From an uncultured Selenomonadaceae bacterium (GTDB lineage Bacteria; Bacillota; Negativicutes; Selenomonadales; Selenomonadaceae): 64,000 nt of DNA. Shown one piece after another: positions 40,992-49,027 of the stretch; the stretch's first letter is position 1, and each line of letters starts with the position of its first letter. Location of the stretch: NCBI GenBank assembly GCA_905235685.1, contig CAJOMO010000003.1, forward strand, positions 1 through 64,000. The letters run 5' to 3'. The translations under genes were made by a program, and so were the position numbers. The notes under the pieces were generated by a model. It was not told the DNA's origin and did not search any database. It saw only the letters and a program-made list of their open reading frames with translations.

Positions 40992-41964
40992 TTACGATTC
41001 GCTCAAGAATTTCTTCACCTGCGCGACCGGTTTTCAAATAAAAATCGGCGTCGGCTAATTCCAAATAAATCTTTTCCAAAAAATTCTCCGGATAAGTGGC
41101 AACGGTTTTTTCAAATTTCTGCGCGATGTACGGGTGCATTTCCAACTTTTTGGCAAACTCATTGCCGCGAATCCCGCACTTCAAAAAATATTTGCCGCGA
41201 ATTAATTTCCGCACGTGATTAATCAGCACGGCTAATGCTATCATAAAAGTTTTATCGCCGCGAATCTGCGTCCGAAGAATTTTCACAGCGGCTTTGGGGC
41301 GTTTGGCGTCGATGGCGTCAGTCACCGCGAAATTCGAAACTTCGGGCGGCTCAAGCAAATTTTTCTGCAAATCGGCAACTTTAATTTCCTTGCCCGCCAC
41401 ATTCAGCGCAATTTTATCGAACTCATTTTCAAGATACCACAGCGAAATTTCCGGCAGAATCGCCACGCGCTCCGAAAAATACCGCCGCGCCTCGGTGTAC
41501 ATATTTTTTCCAATGGACTTCAATTTGTCGTTGAGCCAATCGTCAATCTGCCACGGACGCAGCGGCTCTGCCTCCAAAACCGCGCCGCTCTTTTCAACGA
41601 TTTTGTAAAGTTTCTTGCGCTTGTCGACGGATTTTGCCACGAAGATAACGTAATTTGTTTCAAGCATATTTTGAAGAATCGGCTCAAGCCGCTCAGCCTT
41701 GCCGTCCGCGCTGAAATACGGCGCATTTTTCACCAACACAACATTTTGGGGCGTAAAAAACGGCGCAGTGTCAATCGTGCTGATAACGTCGGCGATCGGA
41801 ATTTTTTCAGAGCAATCAATCATAGTCAAATCTTCGCGCGTGACCTGCAATTTGGACAAAATTTTTTCGCGCGCCTTGTCAGTATAAAAAGTTTCTTCGC
41901 CGCTCAAAAGGTACACGTGCTTAAGCGCGCCGTCGAGCGCCTTCATAAATTCTTTGAATTTCAA
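40966..41964 (-). CDS. holA: DNA polymerase III subunit delta
   Basis: 332 residues that open the sliding clamp in the clamp loader. ALKHVYLLSGEETFYTDKAREKIL, MIDCSEKIPIADVISTIDTAPFFTPQNVVLVKNA, DWLNDKLKSIGK and LLEPPEVSNFAVTDAIDAKRPKAAVKIL follow the HolA order. TTG 41964 has GGCGGTGAT before it. An ATG at 41946 would shorten it by six residues. Longer frames run into alr. Confidence 0.92.
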   Translation of the reverse strand: MKFKEFMKALDGALKHVYLLSGEETFYTDKAREKILSKLQVTREDLTMIDCSEKIPIADVISTIDTAPFFTPQNVVLVKNAPYFSADGKAERLEPILQNMLETNYVIFVAKSVDKRKKLYKIVEKSGAVLEAEPLRPWQIDDWLNDKLKSIGKNMYTEARRYFSERVAILPEISLWYLENEFDKIALNVAGKEIKVADLQKNLLEPPEVSNFAVTDAIDAKRPKAAVKILRTQIRGDKTFMIALAVLINHVRKLIRGKYFLKCGIRGNEFAKKLEMHPYIAQKFEKTVATYPENFLEKIYLELADADFYLKTGRAGEEILERIVIKLCRRSF

Positions 41965-41994
41965 ATTATCACCGCCTAAAGGAGATTTTTTAAA

Positions 41995-43086
41995 ATGAAT
42001 TACCGCGATGTTTGCGCCGAAATTAATTTGAGCGCCGTCCGCCACAATCTTACCGAGATTCGCCGCCACATTGAGCCCGCCGCGAAACTTTGTGCCGTCG
42101 TCAAGGCTAATGCTTACGGGCACGGCGCGCCGGAAGTTTCAAAGGTTGCCGTGGAATGCGGCGCGGATTTTTTAGCCGTCGCCACCGTTGCTGAAGGGCT
42201 TGAACTTCGTCGCGCAGGTTTCGATTTGCCGATTTTGATTTTGGGGCTGATTCCCTATGACGCCGCCGAGGTTGTTGTTGAAAATAATTTGACGGCGGCG
42301 GTAGTGGATTTGGAGATGGCAAAAAAAATTTCTGCCGTTGCGGTTAAATTCGACGCGCGGGCGAAAATCCATTTAAAAATTGAGACGGGAATGGGCAGGA
42401 TTGGAATTTTTCCGGACGAGGCGGTTGTTTTGGCGAAAAAAATTTCCGCGTTGCCGAATATCGAACTTGAAGGCGTGTTCAGCCATTTTGCGGACGCCGA
42501 TTCTGCCGACAAAACTTTTACGCTGAAACAGCTGGAGATTTTTAAAAATGTCACGGCGAAAATTGGCGCGAAGATTAATCACATTGCCGAGAGCGCCGCG
42601 ATTTTGGAAATTCCGGCGGCTCATTTGAACATGGTTCGCGCAGGCGTCATAACTTACGGGATGTATCCTTCGGCGGAAGTCGAACACACGATTGAACTTC
42701 AGCCGGTTATGACTTTGAAGGCGCGCGTGGTTTTCGTGAAAAAAATTCCTGCCGGTACTTCGATTGGTTACGGGCGCGAATTTATTGCTGCGCGAGATTC
42801 TGTAATTGCCACGCTGCCGCTCGGTTACGCGGACGGTTACATTCGTGCTTATAAAAATTTTCACGTGGAGATTCGCGGGCAACTTGCGCCGATAGCGGGG
42901 CGCGTTTGTATGGATCAAGTTATGGTTGACGTGACGGATATTGACGGCGTGAAGGTCGGCGACGAAGTGATTTTGTTTGGCTCGGAAAAAATTTCTGTGG
43001 ACGACGCCGCGCGCCATTTGAACACGATTAATTATGAAGTTACCTGCCTGGTTTCTGAACGTGTGCCGCGGATTTTTAAAAATTAA
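41995..43086 (+). CDS. alr: Alanine racemase
   Basis: 363 residues, PLP enzyme making D-alanine for peptidoglycan. The PLP lysine lies in AVVKANAYGHGA (residues ~36-47). METGMGRIGI-type (here IETGMGRIGIFPDE), VFSHFADADS and the catalytic Tyr in GYGREFIA plus GRVCMDQVMVDVT are present. ATG after AAAGGAG. Only 30 bases separate it from divergent holA. Confidence 0.96.
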   Translation: MNYRDVCAEINLSAVRHNLTEIRRHIEPAAKLCAVVKANAYGHGAPEVSKVAVECGADFLAVATVAEGLELRRAGFDLPILILGLIPYDAAEVVVENNLTAAVVDLEMAKKISAVAVKFDARAKIHLKIETGMGRIGIFPDEAVVLAKKISALPNIELEGVFSHFADADSADKTFTLKQLEIFKNVTAKIGAKINHIAESAAILEIPAAHLNMVRAGVITYGMYPSAEVEHTIELQPVMTLKARVVFVKKIPAGTSIGYGREFIAARDSVIATLPLGYADGYIRAYKNFHVEIRGQLAPIAGRVCMDQVMVDVTDIDGVKVGDEVILFGSEKISVDDAARHLNTINYEVTCLVSERVPRIFKN

Positions 43087-43099
43087 AGGAGCTGTCTTT

Positions 43100-43420
43100 T
43101 TGGCGAAAGGATATTTATTGTTATTGCTGTCAATTTTGTGCGAAGTTTTTTCAACGCAAATGATGAAGTTGTCCGCCGGATTCGCGAAACCTTTGCCGAC
43201 GATTTTATTCGCGGCGGGAATGGCGGCTTGTTTCTACGTCTTTTCAAAAACGCTGACGATGTTGCCGCTGGGCGTGGCGTATGCGATTTGGGCGGGGCTG
43301 GGGACGGCATTAACAGCGATTTTAGCCGTTTTTTTATGGAAAGAAGCGATGTCGTTGCAAATGATTTTAGGAATTGTGCTGATAATCTTTGGCACGGCGT
43401 TGTTGAATTTGAAGGGCTGA
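43100..43420 (+). CDS. Small multidrug resistance (SMR) transporter
   Basis: 106 residues with four membrane helices. The essential Glu is in LLSILCEVFSTQMMKLS (helix 1), and PLGVAYAIWAGLGTALTAIL in helix 3 and IFGTALLNL in helix 4 are EmrE/SugE-like. TTG 43100 has AAAGGAG upstream. Could export quaternary amines or guanidinium. The G in CEVF context does not settle it. Confidence 0.9.
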   Translation: MAKGYLLLLLSILCEVFSTQMMKLSAGFAKPLPTILFAAGMAACFYVFSKTLTMLPLGVAYAIWAGLGTALTAILAVFLWKEAMSLQMILGIVLIIFGTALLNLKG

Positions 43421-43435
43421 TTGGAGGAATTTTTA

Positions 43436-43514
43436 TGGGAAATAGGGGCAAGTGTAAAGGGAATAGGGACTAGTTAAAAATCACTAATCCCTAGCCACTT
43501 TCCACTAGTCCCTA
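43436..43514. repeat. TAGGGAATAGGGACTAG inverted repeat, copy 4
   Basis: The left arm GGGAAATAGGGGCAAGTG, AAAGGGAATAGGGACTAG pairs loosely with the right arm CTAATCCCTAGCCACTTTCC, ACTAGTCCCTAA. It fills the space between the convergent ends of the SMR gene and an SDR gene. Confidence 0.85.
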
Positions 43515-43515
43515 A

Positions 43516-44241
43516 TCACGCAGTGATTCCGCCGTCGACGCTCAAAATTGCGCCGGTAATGAAACTTGCCTTTTCGCTTGCCAAAAAATAAATCGCCGAG
43601 GCAACTTCCGCCGCCGCGCCGATTCTTTGCATAGGATAAATTTTCGCCAAATCTCCGACGGTTTCGCCGGAGTTTTTTAATTGCGCCAAAGTCAGCGGCG
43701 TCAAAATATCGCCAGGCGCAACGCAATTCACCCGCACAGGGAAATTCGCCAGCTCCAACGCCAAAGATTTTGTAAAAGCCACAACCGCGCCCTTTGAAGC
43801 CGAATACGCCGCGCAAAAATAATTCCCGCGAATGCCCGCGTCACTCGCCACGTTGACGATAGCGCCGCGGCTTTTAATCAGTTCGTCAACCGCCGCCTTG
43901 CTCATAAAAAAAGTTCCCTTAACGTTCGTTGAAAAAATTTCGTCAAAAGTTTTCTCGTCGACAAAATTAATCGCGCCGTCCGCGTAAATCCCCGCGCTGT
44001 TCACCAAAACATTCACGCCGCCGAAAATTTCAACCGCGCGCCGAATAACCTTTTCGCAATCGGCAACTTTGCTGACATCCGCCGAAATAAATTCATATCG
44101 CCCGCTAAGTTCCGCCTTGATTTTCTCAAATCGCGCAGGACTGCGCCCGACCAACACGCAATTATAATTCTCCGCCAAAAAAATTTTCGCCGCCGCCAAC
44201 CCGATACCCGAAGTGCCGCCCGTTATAATCGCCGTCTTCAA
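43516..44241 (-). CDS. Short-chain dehydrogenase/reductase (FabG-like)
   Basis: 241 residues, classic SDR: TGGTSGIGLAAA binds NAD(P), NSAGIY, catalytic Ser in NVASDAG, Tyr and Lys in YSASKGAVV, and SVDGGITA at the end. Could be a 3-oxoacyl-ACP reductase or sugar/alcohol dehydrogenase. The isolated context does not decide. TTG start overlaps the alkD stop by four bases. Confidence 0.9.
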   Translation of the reverse strand: MKTAIITGGTSGIGLAAAKIFLAENYNCVLVGRSPARFEKIKAELSGRYEFISADVSKVADCEKVIRRAVEIFGGVNVLVNSAGIYADGAINFVDEKTFDEIFSTNVKGTFFMSKAAVDELIKSRGAIVNVASDAGIRGNYFCAAYSASKGAVVAFTKSLALELANFPVRVNCVAPGDILTPLTLAQLKNSGETVGDLAKIYPMQRIGAAAEVASAIYFLASEKASFITGAILSVDGGITA

Positions 44242-44924
44242 AATTTCAGCCCCCGCAAATATTTTTTCTGCTCGTCCGAAATGCGGTAGCTGTCCTGCGC
44301 CTTGCGAATCGTTTTCCGGTGAATAAACTTCGGCAGCCGCCGCTTTTCCAGATAAATCACCGCGTCGTCATAATGCTTTGCCAGCGCCGTCGCGAAATAC
44401 CACGCTGCCATCATTTGCGCATAATATTTGTCCGAACGAATTTCCGCCGCCCATTTCAGATATTTTGCGTCAAAATTTTCATCAAGATAAAATTTCAGCA
44501 GCATCGACAAGCCAAACCGATTAAAATATTCGCCGTCGCAATTCAGCCAATTAAAAATTTCCGGCTCAAGTTCAGTCAAATGTTGCCTGAAAATTTGCGG
44601 GCTGAAAGTATCGCAGACGCCCCAATCGTTGACGTACGGCAGAAATTTTTTCACCGCGGCGAGACATTCGGCGTAATTATCCATTTCGGAAATCAAAATC
44701 GCCTGCAATAAATTTTCTTCGTGAAATTTGTGCGGCAAATCTTTTAGAAATTCTTCAACGTTTTTGTCGGCGAAATATTTTTTAGCGAATTTGCGAAGTT
44801 GCGGGACTGTGACGCCGATAATCAAAGTTTCGTCGACCGTGGGCAAAAGTTGTGCGCTGAAATTTTTGTAAGAATCCTCGCGCAGTGCCAGTAAATTTTT
44901 TTGTAAATCGTTTAAATTATTCAT
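44238..44924 (-). CDS. DNA alkylation repair protein (AlkD-like)
   Basis: 228 residues of HEAT-like helical repeats. IGVTVPQLRKFAKKYF, HKFHEENLLQAILI, VNDWGVCDTFSP (catalytic Asp/Trp region) and YYAQMMAAWYFATALAK match AlkD-type glycosylases for alkylated purines. No ribosome site is visible: the ATG follows the T-run of the HU terminator by five bases. Confidence 0.88.
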   Translation of the reverse strand: MNNLNDLQKNLLALREDSYKNFSAQLLPTVDETLIIGVTVPQLRKFAKKYFADKNVEEFLKDLPHKFHEENLLQAILISEMDNYAECLAAVKKFLPYVNDWGVCDTFSPQIFRQHLTELEPEIFNWLNCDGEYFNRFGLSMLLKFYLDENFDAKYLKWAAEIRSDKYYAQMMAAWYFATALAKHYDDAVIYLEKRRLPKFIHRKTIRKAQDSYRISDEQKKYLRGLKF

Positions 44925-44929
44925 GTCAT

Positions 44930-44965
44930 AAAAAAAACAGAGCCGAATTTTTTTGCGCGGCTCTG
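44930..44965 (-). terminator. Terminator of the HU gene
   Basis: CAGAGCCG pairs perfectly with CGGCTCTG around an A-rich loop and is followed by eight T on the minus strand. Confidence 0.9.
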
Positions 44966-44978
44966 CGGGAATTTCAGA

Positions 44979-45254
44979 TTAAAATTTTACAGCTTCTTTA
45001 AGAGCTTTGCCCGCCTTGAAGGACGGAAGTTTGGATTTCGGGATGTCAATTTCTTCGCCGGTACGCGGATTGCGACCTTTGCGGGCGCTGCGTTCGCGAT
45101 TTTCGAAAGTGCCGAAACCGATGATTTGAACTTTGTCGCCTTCAACCAGCGCGCGTTTAATGGCGTCGAACACGGCGCTAACTGCTTTGTCCGCCTTTTT
45201 GCGGTCAATTCCGGTCGCGTCGGCAACCGATACGATTAATTCTGCTTTCGTCAT
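44979..45254 (-). CDS. hup: HU-family DNA-binding protein
   Basis: 91 residues, dimeric nucleoid protein. [46 protein letters not shown] (DNA-binding arm) and [16 protein letters not shown] are canonical. ATG 45254 after AGGAAGG. Own promoter at 45287-45315 and terminator, so probably strongly expressed alone. Confidence 0.97.
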   Translation of the reverse strand: MTKAELIVSVADATGIDRKKADKAVSAVFDAIKRALVEGDKVQIIGFGTFENRERSARKGRNPRTGEEIDIPKSKLPSFKAGKALKEAVKF

Positions 45255-45286
45255 AGAAAACACCTTCCTGTTAGAATTACCGGCAA

Positions 45287-45315
45287 AATGTAGCAGAAAC
45301 TTCGCCAAAATGCAA
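45287..45315 (-). promoter_or_regulatory. Promoter of hup
   Basis: TTGCAT and TACATT separated by 17 bp on the minus strand, about 33 bases before the ATG. Confidence 0.65.
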
Positions 45316-45322
45316 GTACTTT

Positions 45323-45502
45323 TTAAGCCAGCACGTCGATATTTTGTCCGCGCACCGGATCTAAATTTTCTACCGCCTGCAAAGCTTCCTCTGCCAGTTC
45401 TGAATCAGTTTCCATTGCCATTTTCATTACGGCAATTCCAAAATCCTGCTGTGTTTGCGCCAAATGCAAGTCTACCGACATTGCCGCAATACTCATATCC
45501 AT
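45323..45502 (-). CDS. YjfB-like putative motility protein
   Basis: 59 residues. The start [25 protein letters not shown] and following [17 protein letters not shown] match the small YjfB_motility family seen in flagellated Firmicutes. Function unknown. ATG 45502 is preceded by AAGGAG. It is one of two flagellum-linked genes in the window, far from flagellin. Confidence 0.8.
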   Translation of the reverse strand: MDMSIAAMSVDLHLAQTQQDFGIAVMKMAMETDSELAEEALQAVENLDPVRGQNIDVLA

Positions 45503-45552
45503 AATCAGCAACTCCTTCCCTAGTCGCGCGTATATTAACATACGCCGCGCCG

Positions 45553-46707
45553 CTATGCAACAGTTGAGATAAATTTTTCTGATAATTTTCGAGCCGCCGC
45601 ATCTTCCGTCAACAAAATTTCAAACGACGGATTTTTGACAACTGCGCGAGAGTTCATTGCATTTTCGATGACGTCATAGATTTGCAAGAAATTAATTTTG
45701 CCGCTCAAAAAAGCCGCAACCGCAACTTCATTTGCCGCATTGAAAACGCAGGGCATAGTTCCGCCGATTTTGCCCGCCTCGTACGCGAATTTTAAGCCGC
45801 GAAAATTTTCTGTGTCCGGCTGTTCGAATGTCAGATTTTTTATTTGCCAAAAGTCCAATTTTTTAATCGGCGAAGGTAAACGTTTCGGATAAGTCAGCGC
45901 GTATTGAATCGGCAGGCGCATATCCGGCGCGGCGAGCTGCGCGATTATCGAGCCGTCGACAAATTCAACCATTGAATGAACTATGCTCTGCGGGTGAACA
46001 ACGACTTGGATTTGCGAATAATCCACGCCGTATAAAAATTTCGCCTCGATAACCTCTAAGCCTTTGTTAACCAGCGACGCCGAATCCACGGTAATTTTTT
46101 TGCCCATATTCCAGGTCGGGTGCGATAAAACTTCCTTGACGGTTGCGTTTGCCAAATCTGCGCGAGTTTTGCCGCGAAATGGACCGCCCGACGCCGTCAG
46201 CAAAAGTTTCGAAATGGATTTATAATCTTCGCCCTGCAAACATTGAAAAAAAGCGCCGTGTTCGCTGTCCACCGGCAGAATCTTAACGCCGAATTTTTTT
46301 GCCAAATCGATAATCAATTCGCCCGCCACAACCAGCGTTTCCTTATTCGCCAGCGCGACATTTTTTTTGTGCTGAATGGCGTTAATCGTCGGTTCAAGCC
46401 CCGCAAAGCCGCTCATCGACGTTAAAACAATTTCGACGCCCGAAAATCCCGCCGCGTCAATGAAAGCTTGCCGCCCGCCCGCAATTTCCGTGCCGCTGAA
46501 ATTTTTTCCCCGCAAAATCTTATACGCCGATTCGTCCGCCAATACCGCCAATTCCGGCTGAAATTCTTCGACTTGCCGCGAAAATAATTCCACGTTCGAA
46601 TTTGCCGCCAACACCGCAACTTTAAATTCGTCCGGCAAATTTCTCACAACGTCCAGCGCTTGAGTGCCGATTGAGCCCGTTGAGCCAAGTATCGCAATTT
46701 TTTTCAT
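45553..46707 (-). CDS. dxr: 1-deoxy-D-xylulose 5-phosphate reductoisomerase
   Basis: 384 residues, second step of the MEP isoprenoid pathway. ILGSTGSIGTQALDVV binds NADPH, ALANKETLVVAGELI, PVDSEHGAFFQCLQG (metal site), LTASGGPFRG, HPTWNMGKKITVDSASLVNKGLEVIEA are canonical. Its ATG forms ATGA with the stop of the upstream gene. No ispC neighbours such as cdsA or rseP are adjacent on this side. Confidence 0.97.
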   Translation of the reverse strand: MKKIAILGSTGSIGTQALDVVRNLPDEFKVAVLAANSNVELFSRQVEEFQPELAVLADESAYKILRGKNFSGTEIAGGRQAFIDAAGFSGVEIVLTSMSGFAGLEPTINAIQHKKNVALANKETLVVAGELIIDLAKKFGVKILPVDSEHGAFFQCLQGEDYKSISKLLLTASGGPFRGKTRADLANATVKEVLSHPTWNMGKKITVDSASLVNKGLEVIEAKFLYGVDYSQIQVVVHPQSIVHSMVEFVDGSIIAQLAAPDMRLPIQYALTYPKRLPSPIKKLDFWQIKNLTFEQPDTENFRGLKFAYEAGKIGGTMPCVFNAANEVAVAAFLSGKINFLQIYDVIENAMNSRAVVKNPSFEILLTEDAAARKLSEKFISTVA

Positions 46708-47327
46708 AAATCAATCCTCGCACAAATAATTTCGCCGTTAAAATCCGCCACGCCAAAAATAATCTTATCGCCGGTATGCACGCCAAAATCCTGCTGAAGT
46801 TCGTGCAAAAGTTCACCGGCAATTAAATTTTCCTTAGCCTCGCGGCAGCGCACCCACGCCATTTCCGGCTCGAAATTTTCACCGTGAAAATAAACCGCCA
46901 CGTCGTCCGGAAAATTTGGATGGCGCAGGTTGTCAATCGTTTTAATGAGGCGCGTATTTTCTTTGGCGGCGTCGAAGGCAAAAGTATCGTCAAGCACCTT
47001 GATTTTATCGCGGAAGGCGGCGGAAAAATTTTCGGGCAGAATTTTAATCTCGGCGTCCTCAATTTCTGCGCGACGAATGGATTTGCCGCATTTGTAGGTG
47101 CAGGGAAAAACTTTGATCTTATCGCCGTCGAGAAGCGCGCCCGCCAATATTTTAAAATTGAAACCGGTTTTTTCGTCAATGTAGCCGTACGTCAAGTAGC
47201 CGTCAAGTTTTTCTTCGGGCGGATAATCAAAAATTTCGCGCAGATTTATTTTATCGAGAAGTTCAGAATCGCTCAGCAGGCAAATTTTTTTGTAAACCGC
47301 ACGAAAATTCGTCTCAAAAACTTTCAA
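46704..47327 (-). CDS. Hypothetical protein upstream of dxr
   Basis: 207 residues with no signal peptide. Segments such as DGYLTYGYIDEKTGFNFKIL, FPCTYKCGKSIRRAEIED and a late DFNGEIICARIDL are beta-rich, with an Asp-rich middle. I do not recognise a family. TTG 47327 follows GGGGGCG at normal spacing. Longer upstream frames cross the engB promoter and lack support. Coupled to dxr by an ATGA overlap. Confidence 0.65.
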   Translation of the reverse strand: MKVFETNFRAVYKKICLLSDSELLDKINLREIFDYPPEEKLDGYLTYGYIDEKTGFNFKILAGALLDGDKIKVFPCTYKCGKSIRRAEIEDAEIKILPENFSAAFRDKIKVLDDTFAFDAAKENTRLIKTIDNLRHPNFPDDVAVYFHGENFEPEMAWVRCREAKENLIAGELLHELQQDFGVHTGDKIIFGVADFNGEIICARIDL

Positions 47328-47381
47328 AGCGTCGCCCCCAAAAATTTTTTTCAAATTGTACCACAGCCGCGCAAAAAATGA

Positions 47382-47387
47382 TATAAT
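47382..47387 (+). promoter_or_regulatory. -10 element of engB, giving an almost leaderless message
   Basis: Perfect TATAAT ends ten bases before the engB ATG, so transcription would start about two to four bases ahead of it. The -35 candidate TTGTAC (47356-47361) is at 20 bp, longer than ideal. Confidence 0.5.
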
Positions 47388-47396
47388 CGCCGCGCT

Positions 47397-48023
47397 ATGG
47401 AAAATAAAATTTACAGAATCACGAAAAGCGAATACATTGCGTCCGCCGTGAAAAGTTCGCAATATCCCGCTGAAAAATTGCCGGAAATTGTTTTTATCGG
47501 GCGCTCGAATGTTGGTAAGTCCTCGCTGATTAATTCTTTGACCAACAGAAAAAATTTGGCGCACACTTCGCAAACGCCAGGCAAGACGCAGACGATTAAT
47601 TTTTACCGCGTCACTTTAAAAGCCGATGAACCGCACGATTTTTATTTGGTGGATTTGCCAGGTTACGGCTACGCGAAAGTCAGCAAGGACAGCCGCCGCG
47701 TTTGGGCAAAATTTATCGAAGAATATTTGTTGACGAGCCGCGAAATAAAATTTGTGTGCCAACTGGTTGACCTGCGCCATCCGCCAATGGATTCGGATTT
47801 GAAAATGCTTCAATGGCTGGTTGAAAAAAATTTGCCGGTGCTAATCGTGGCGACGAAATCAGACAAACTCAGCAAAACCGAGCGCGCGAAAAATTTAGCC
47901 GTCATAAAAAAATCTTTCGGCATTGAGGAACTGCCGATACTTCCCTATTCGTCAAAAAATAATGACGGGCATTCAGAATTGCTTGACGTAATTGCCGAAT
48001 CTCTGCTAGAATTGCAAAAGTGA
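47397..48023 (+). CDS. engB: Ribosome biogenesis GTP-binding protein EngB (YsxC)
   Basis: 208 residues. G1 GRSNVGKSS, G2 region TSQTPGKTQTINFY, G3 DLPGYG, G4 ATKSDK and G5 SSKN are complete. It assists 50S subunit assembly. The ATG at 47397 gives the family start (RITKSEYIASAV) but has no ribosome site. The promoter position suggests leaderless translation. Confidence 0.95.
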   Translation: MENKIYRITKSEYIASAVKSSQYPAEKLPEIVFIGRSNVGKSSLINSLTNRKNLAHTSQTPGKTQTINFYRVTLKADEPHDFYLVDLPGYGYAKVSKDSRRVWAKFIEEYLLTSREIKFVCQLVDLRHPPMDSDLKMLQWLVEKNLPVLIVATKSDKLSKTERAKNLAVIKKSFGIEELPILPYSSKNNDGHSELLDVIAESLLELQK

Positions 48024-48050
48024 ATACGTTTCATAAAGGGGAGCTTGACG

Positions 48051-48506
48051 ATGGAACTTTCGCTTTTCGACAAAAAATTGCTGAATTATTTGCAGGGGAG
48101 CATACCGATATGCAGCCGACCGTTCGCGAAAATGGCGGCGGATTTGGGCGCGGACGAGGGCGCGGTAATTTCCAGGATACGCGAATTAAAGGCGGCGGGA
48201 TATTTGCGGCGCATTGGAACTTTTTTCAATTCAAATAATTTGGGCTACGTTGGTACGCTGATTGCGTTGAAGGTTGAGCCGACGGAAATTGTACCGGTTG
48301 CGGAGGCGGTTAATAAGTATCCGGAGGCTACGCACAATTATGAGCGCGAAGGCGTTTATAATTTGTGGTTTACGCTTTTGACGAAAAACACTGCGCGCGA
48401 ATCCGATATTCTCAACGAAATTAAAAATCTGCGCGGCGTTGAGGATATGCTTAAATTGAAGTCGAACAAGAAGTACAAAGTCAATGTGCAATTCAAACTT
48501 AACTGA
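48051..48506 (+). CDS. ahbA: Siroheme decarboxylase subunit (AhbA-like)
   Basis: 151 residues, Lrp/AsnC-type fold. LFDKKLLNYLQGSIPICSRPFAKMAADLG and ISRIRELKAAGYLRRIGTFFNS form the winged helix, then LIALKVEPTEIVPVAEAVNKYPEATHNYEREGVYNLWFTLL, with the NYxR and YNLWFTL segments typical of Ahb proteins. With the next gene it would decarboxylate siroheme to didecarboxysiroheme in the alternative haem route. ATG 48051 after GGGGAG. Subunit A/B assignment is by order. Confidence 0.85.
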   Translation: MELSLFDKKLLNYLQGSIPICSRPFAKMAADLGADEGAVISRIRELKAAGYLRRIGTFFNSNNLGYVGTLIALKVEPTEIVPVAEAVNKYPEATHNYEREGVYNLWFTLLTKNTARESDILNEIKNLRGVEDMLKLKSNKKYKVNVQFKLN

Positions 48507-48960
48507 GCAGGACGCGGCGATAATCAAGGCGCTGCAGGAAGATTTTCCGCTTTGTGAAGAACCGTATAAAATTTTGGCGGCTCGCGCAGGTGTCAGCGAA
48601 GAAGAATTTTTGCGGCGCGTCCAAGATTTTGTTGACGATAAGAAAATCCGGAAATTGGGCGCAGTTCTCCGCCACCGTGAAGTGGGTTTCAAATTCAATG
48701 CGCTGTGTGCCTGGGAAGTTCCGGCTGAAAATCTCGATGAAGTTGCCAAAATTATGAGCGCTCACCCCGCCGTTTCTCATTGCTACGACAGAAATACCGC
48801 GCCGAATTGGAATTATAATTTGTACACGATGATTCACGCCAAAACCCGCGAAGAATGCGACGCGATTATTGCCGAACTTTCGCGGCTTACCGGTGTTGAA
48901 AATTTTCAGGCGCTCTATTCCAAACGCGAATGGAAAAAAACCGGTATGAAGTATTTTTGA
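48484..48960 (+). CDS. ahbB: Siroheme decarboxylase subunit (AhbB-like)
   Basis: 158 residues, paralogous to its neighbour and overlapping it by 23 bases. TEQDAAIIKALQEDFPLCEEPYKIL, IRKLGAVLRHREVGF, CAWEVPAENLDEVAKIMSAHPAVSHCYDRNT and WNYNLYTMIHAKTREEC are family blocks with the candidate catalytic His and Tyr. A lone hairpin A of the intergenic element begins at the stop codon. The later enzymes ahbC and ahbD are not in the window. Confidence 0.87.
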   Translation: MCNSNLTEQDAAIIKALQEDFPLCEEPYKILAARAGVSEEEFLRRVQDFVDDKKIRKLGAVLRHREVGFKFNALCAWEVPAENLDEVAKIMSAHPAVSHCYDRNTAPNWNYNLYTMIHAKTREECDAIIAELSRLTGVENFQALYSKREWKKTGMKYF

Positions 48961-48990
48961 TCAACTTTCTTTTGGCGCAAAAGAAAGTTG
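48958..48990 (+). repeat. Solo hairpin A of the intergenic element, copy 5
   Basis: CAACTTTCTTTT, GGCGC loop, AAAAGAAAGTTG begins one base after the ahbB stop. Hairpins B and C are absent. Confidence 0.8.
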
Positions 48991-49027
48991 AGTTGATAAT
49001 TTTTTTGTAGAGTGCAGGAGATTTATC

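Noticed and set aside
41965-42123. N-terminal extension of HolA to 385 residues
   Set aside because: The extra codons are antisense to the start of alr and the TTG at 41964 has a ribosome site.
48962-48990. Hairpin A after ahbB as an intrinsic terminator
   Set aside because: There is no T-run after it, and the same hairpin occurs inside the multi-hairpin element without terminator features.
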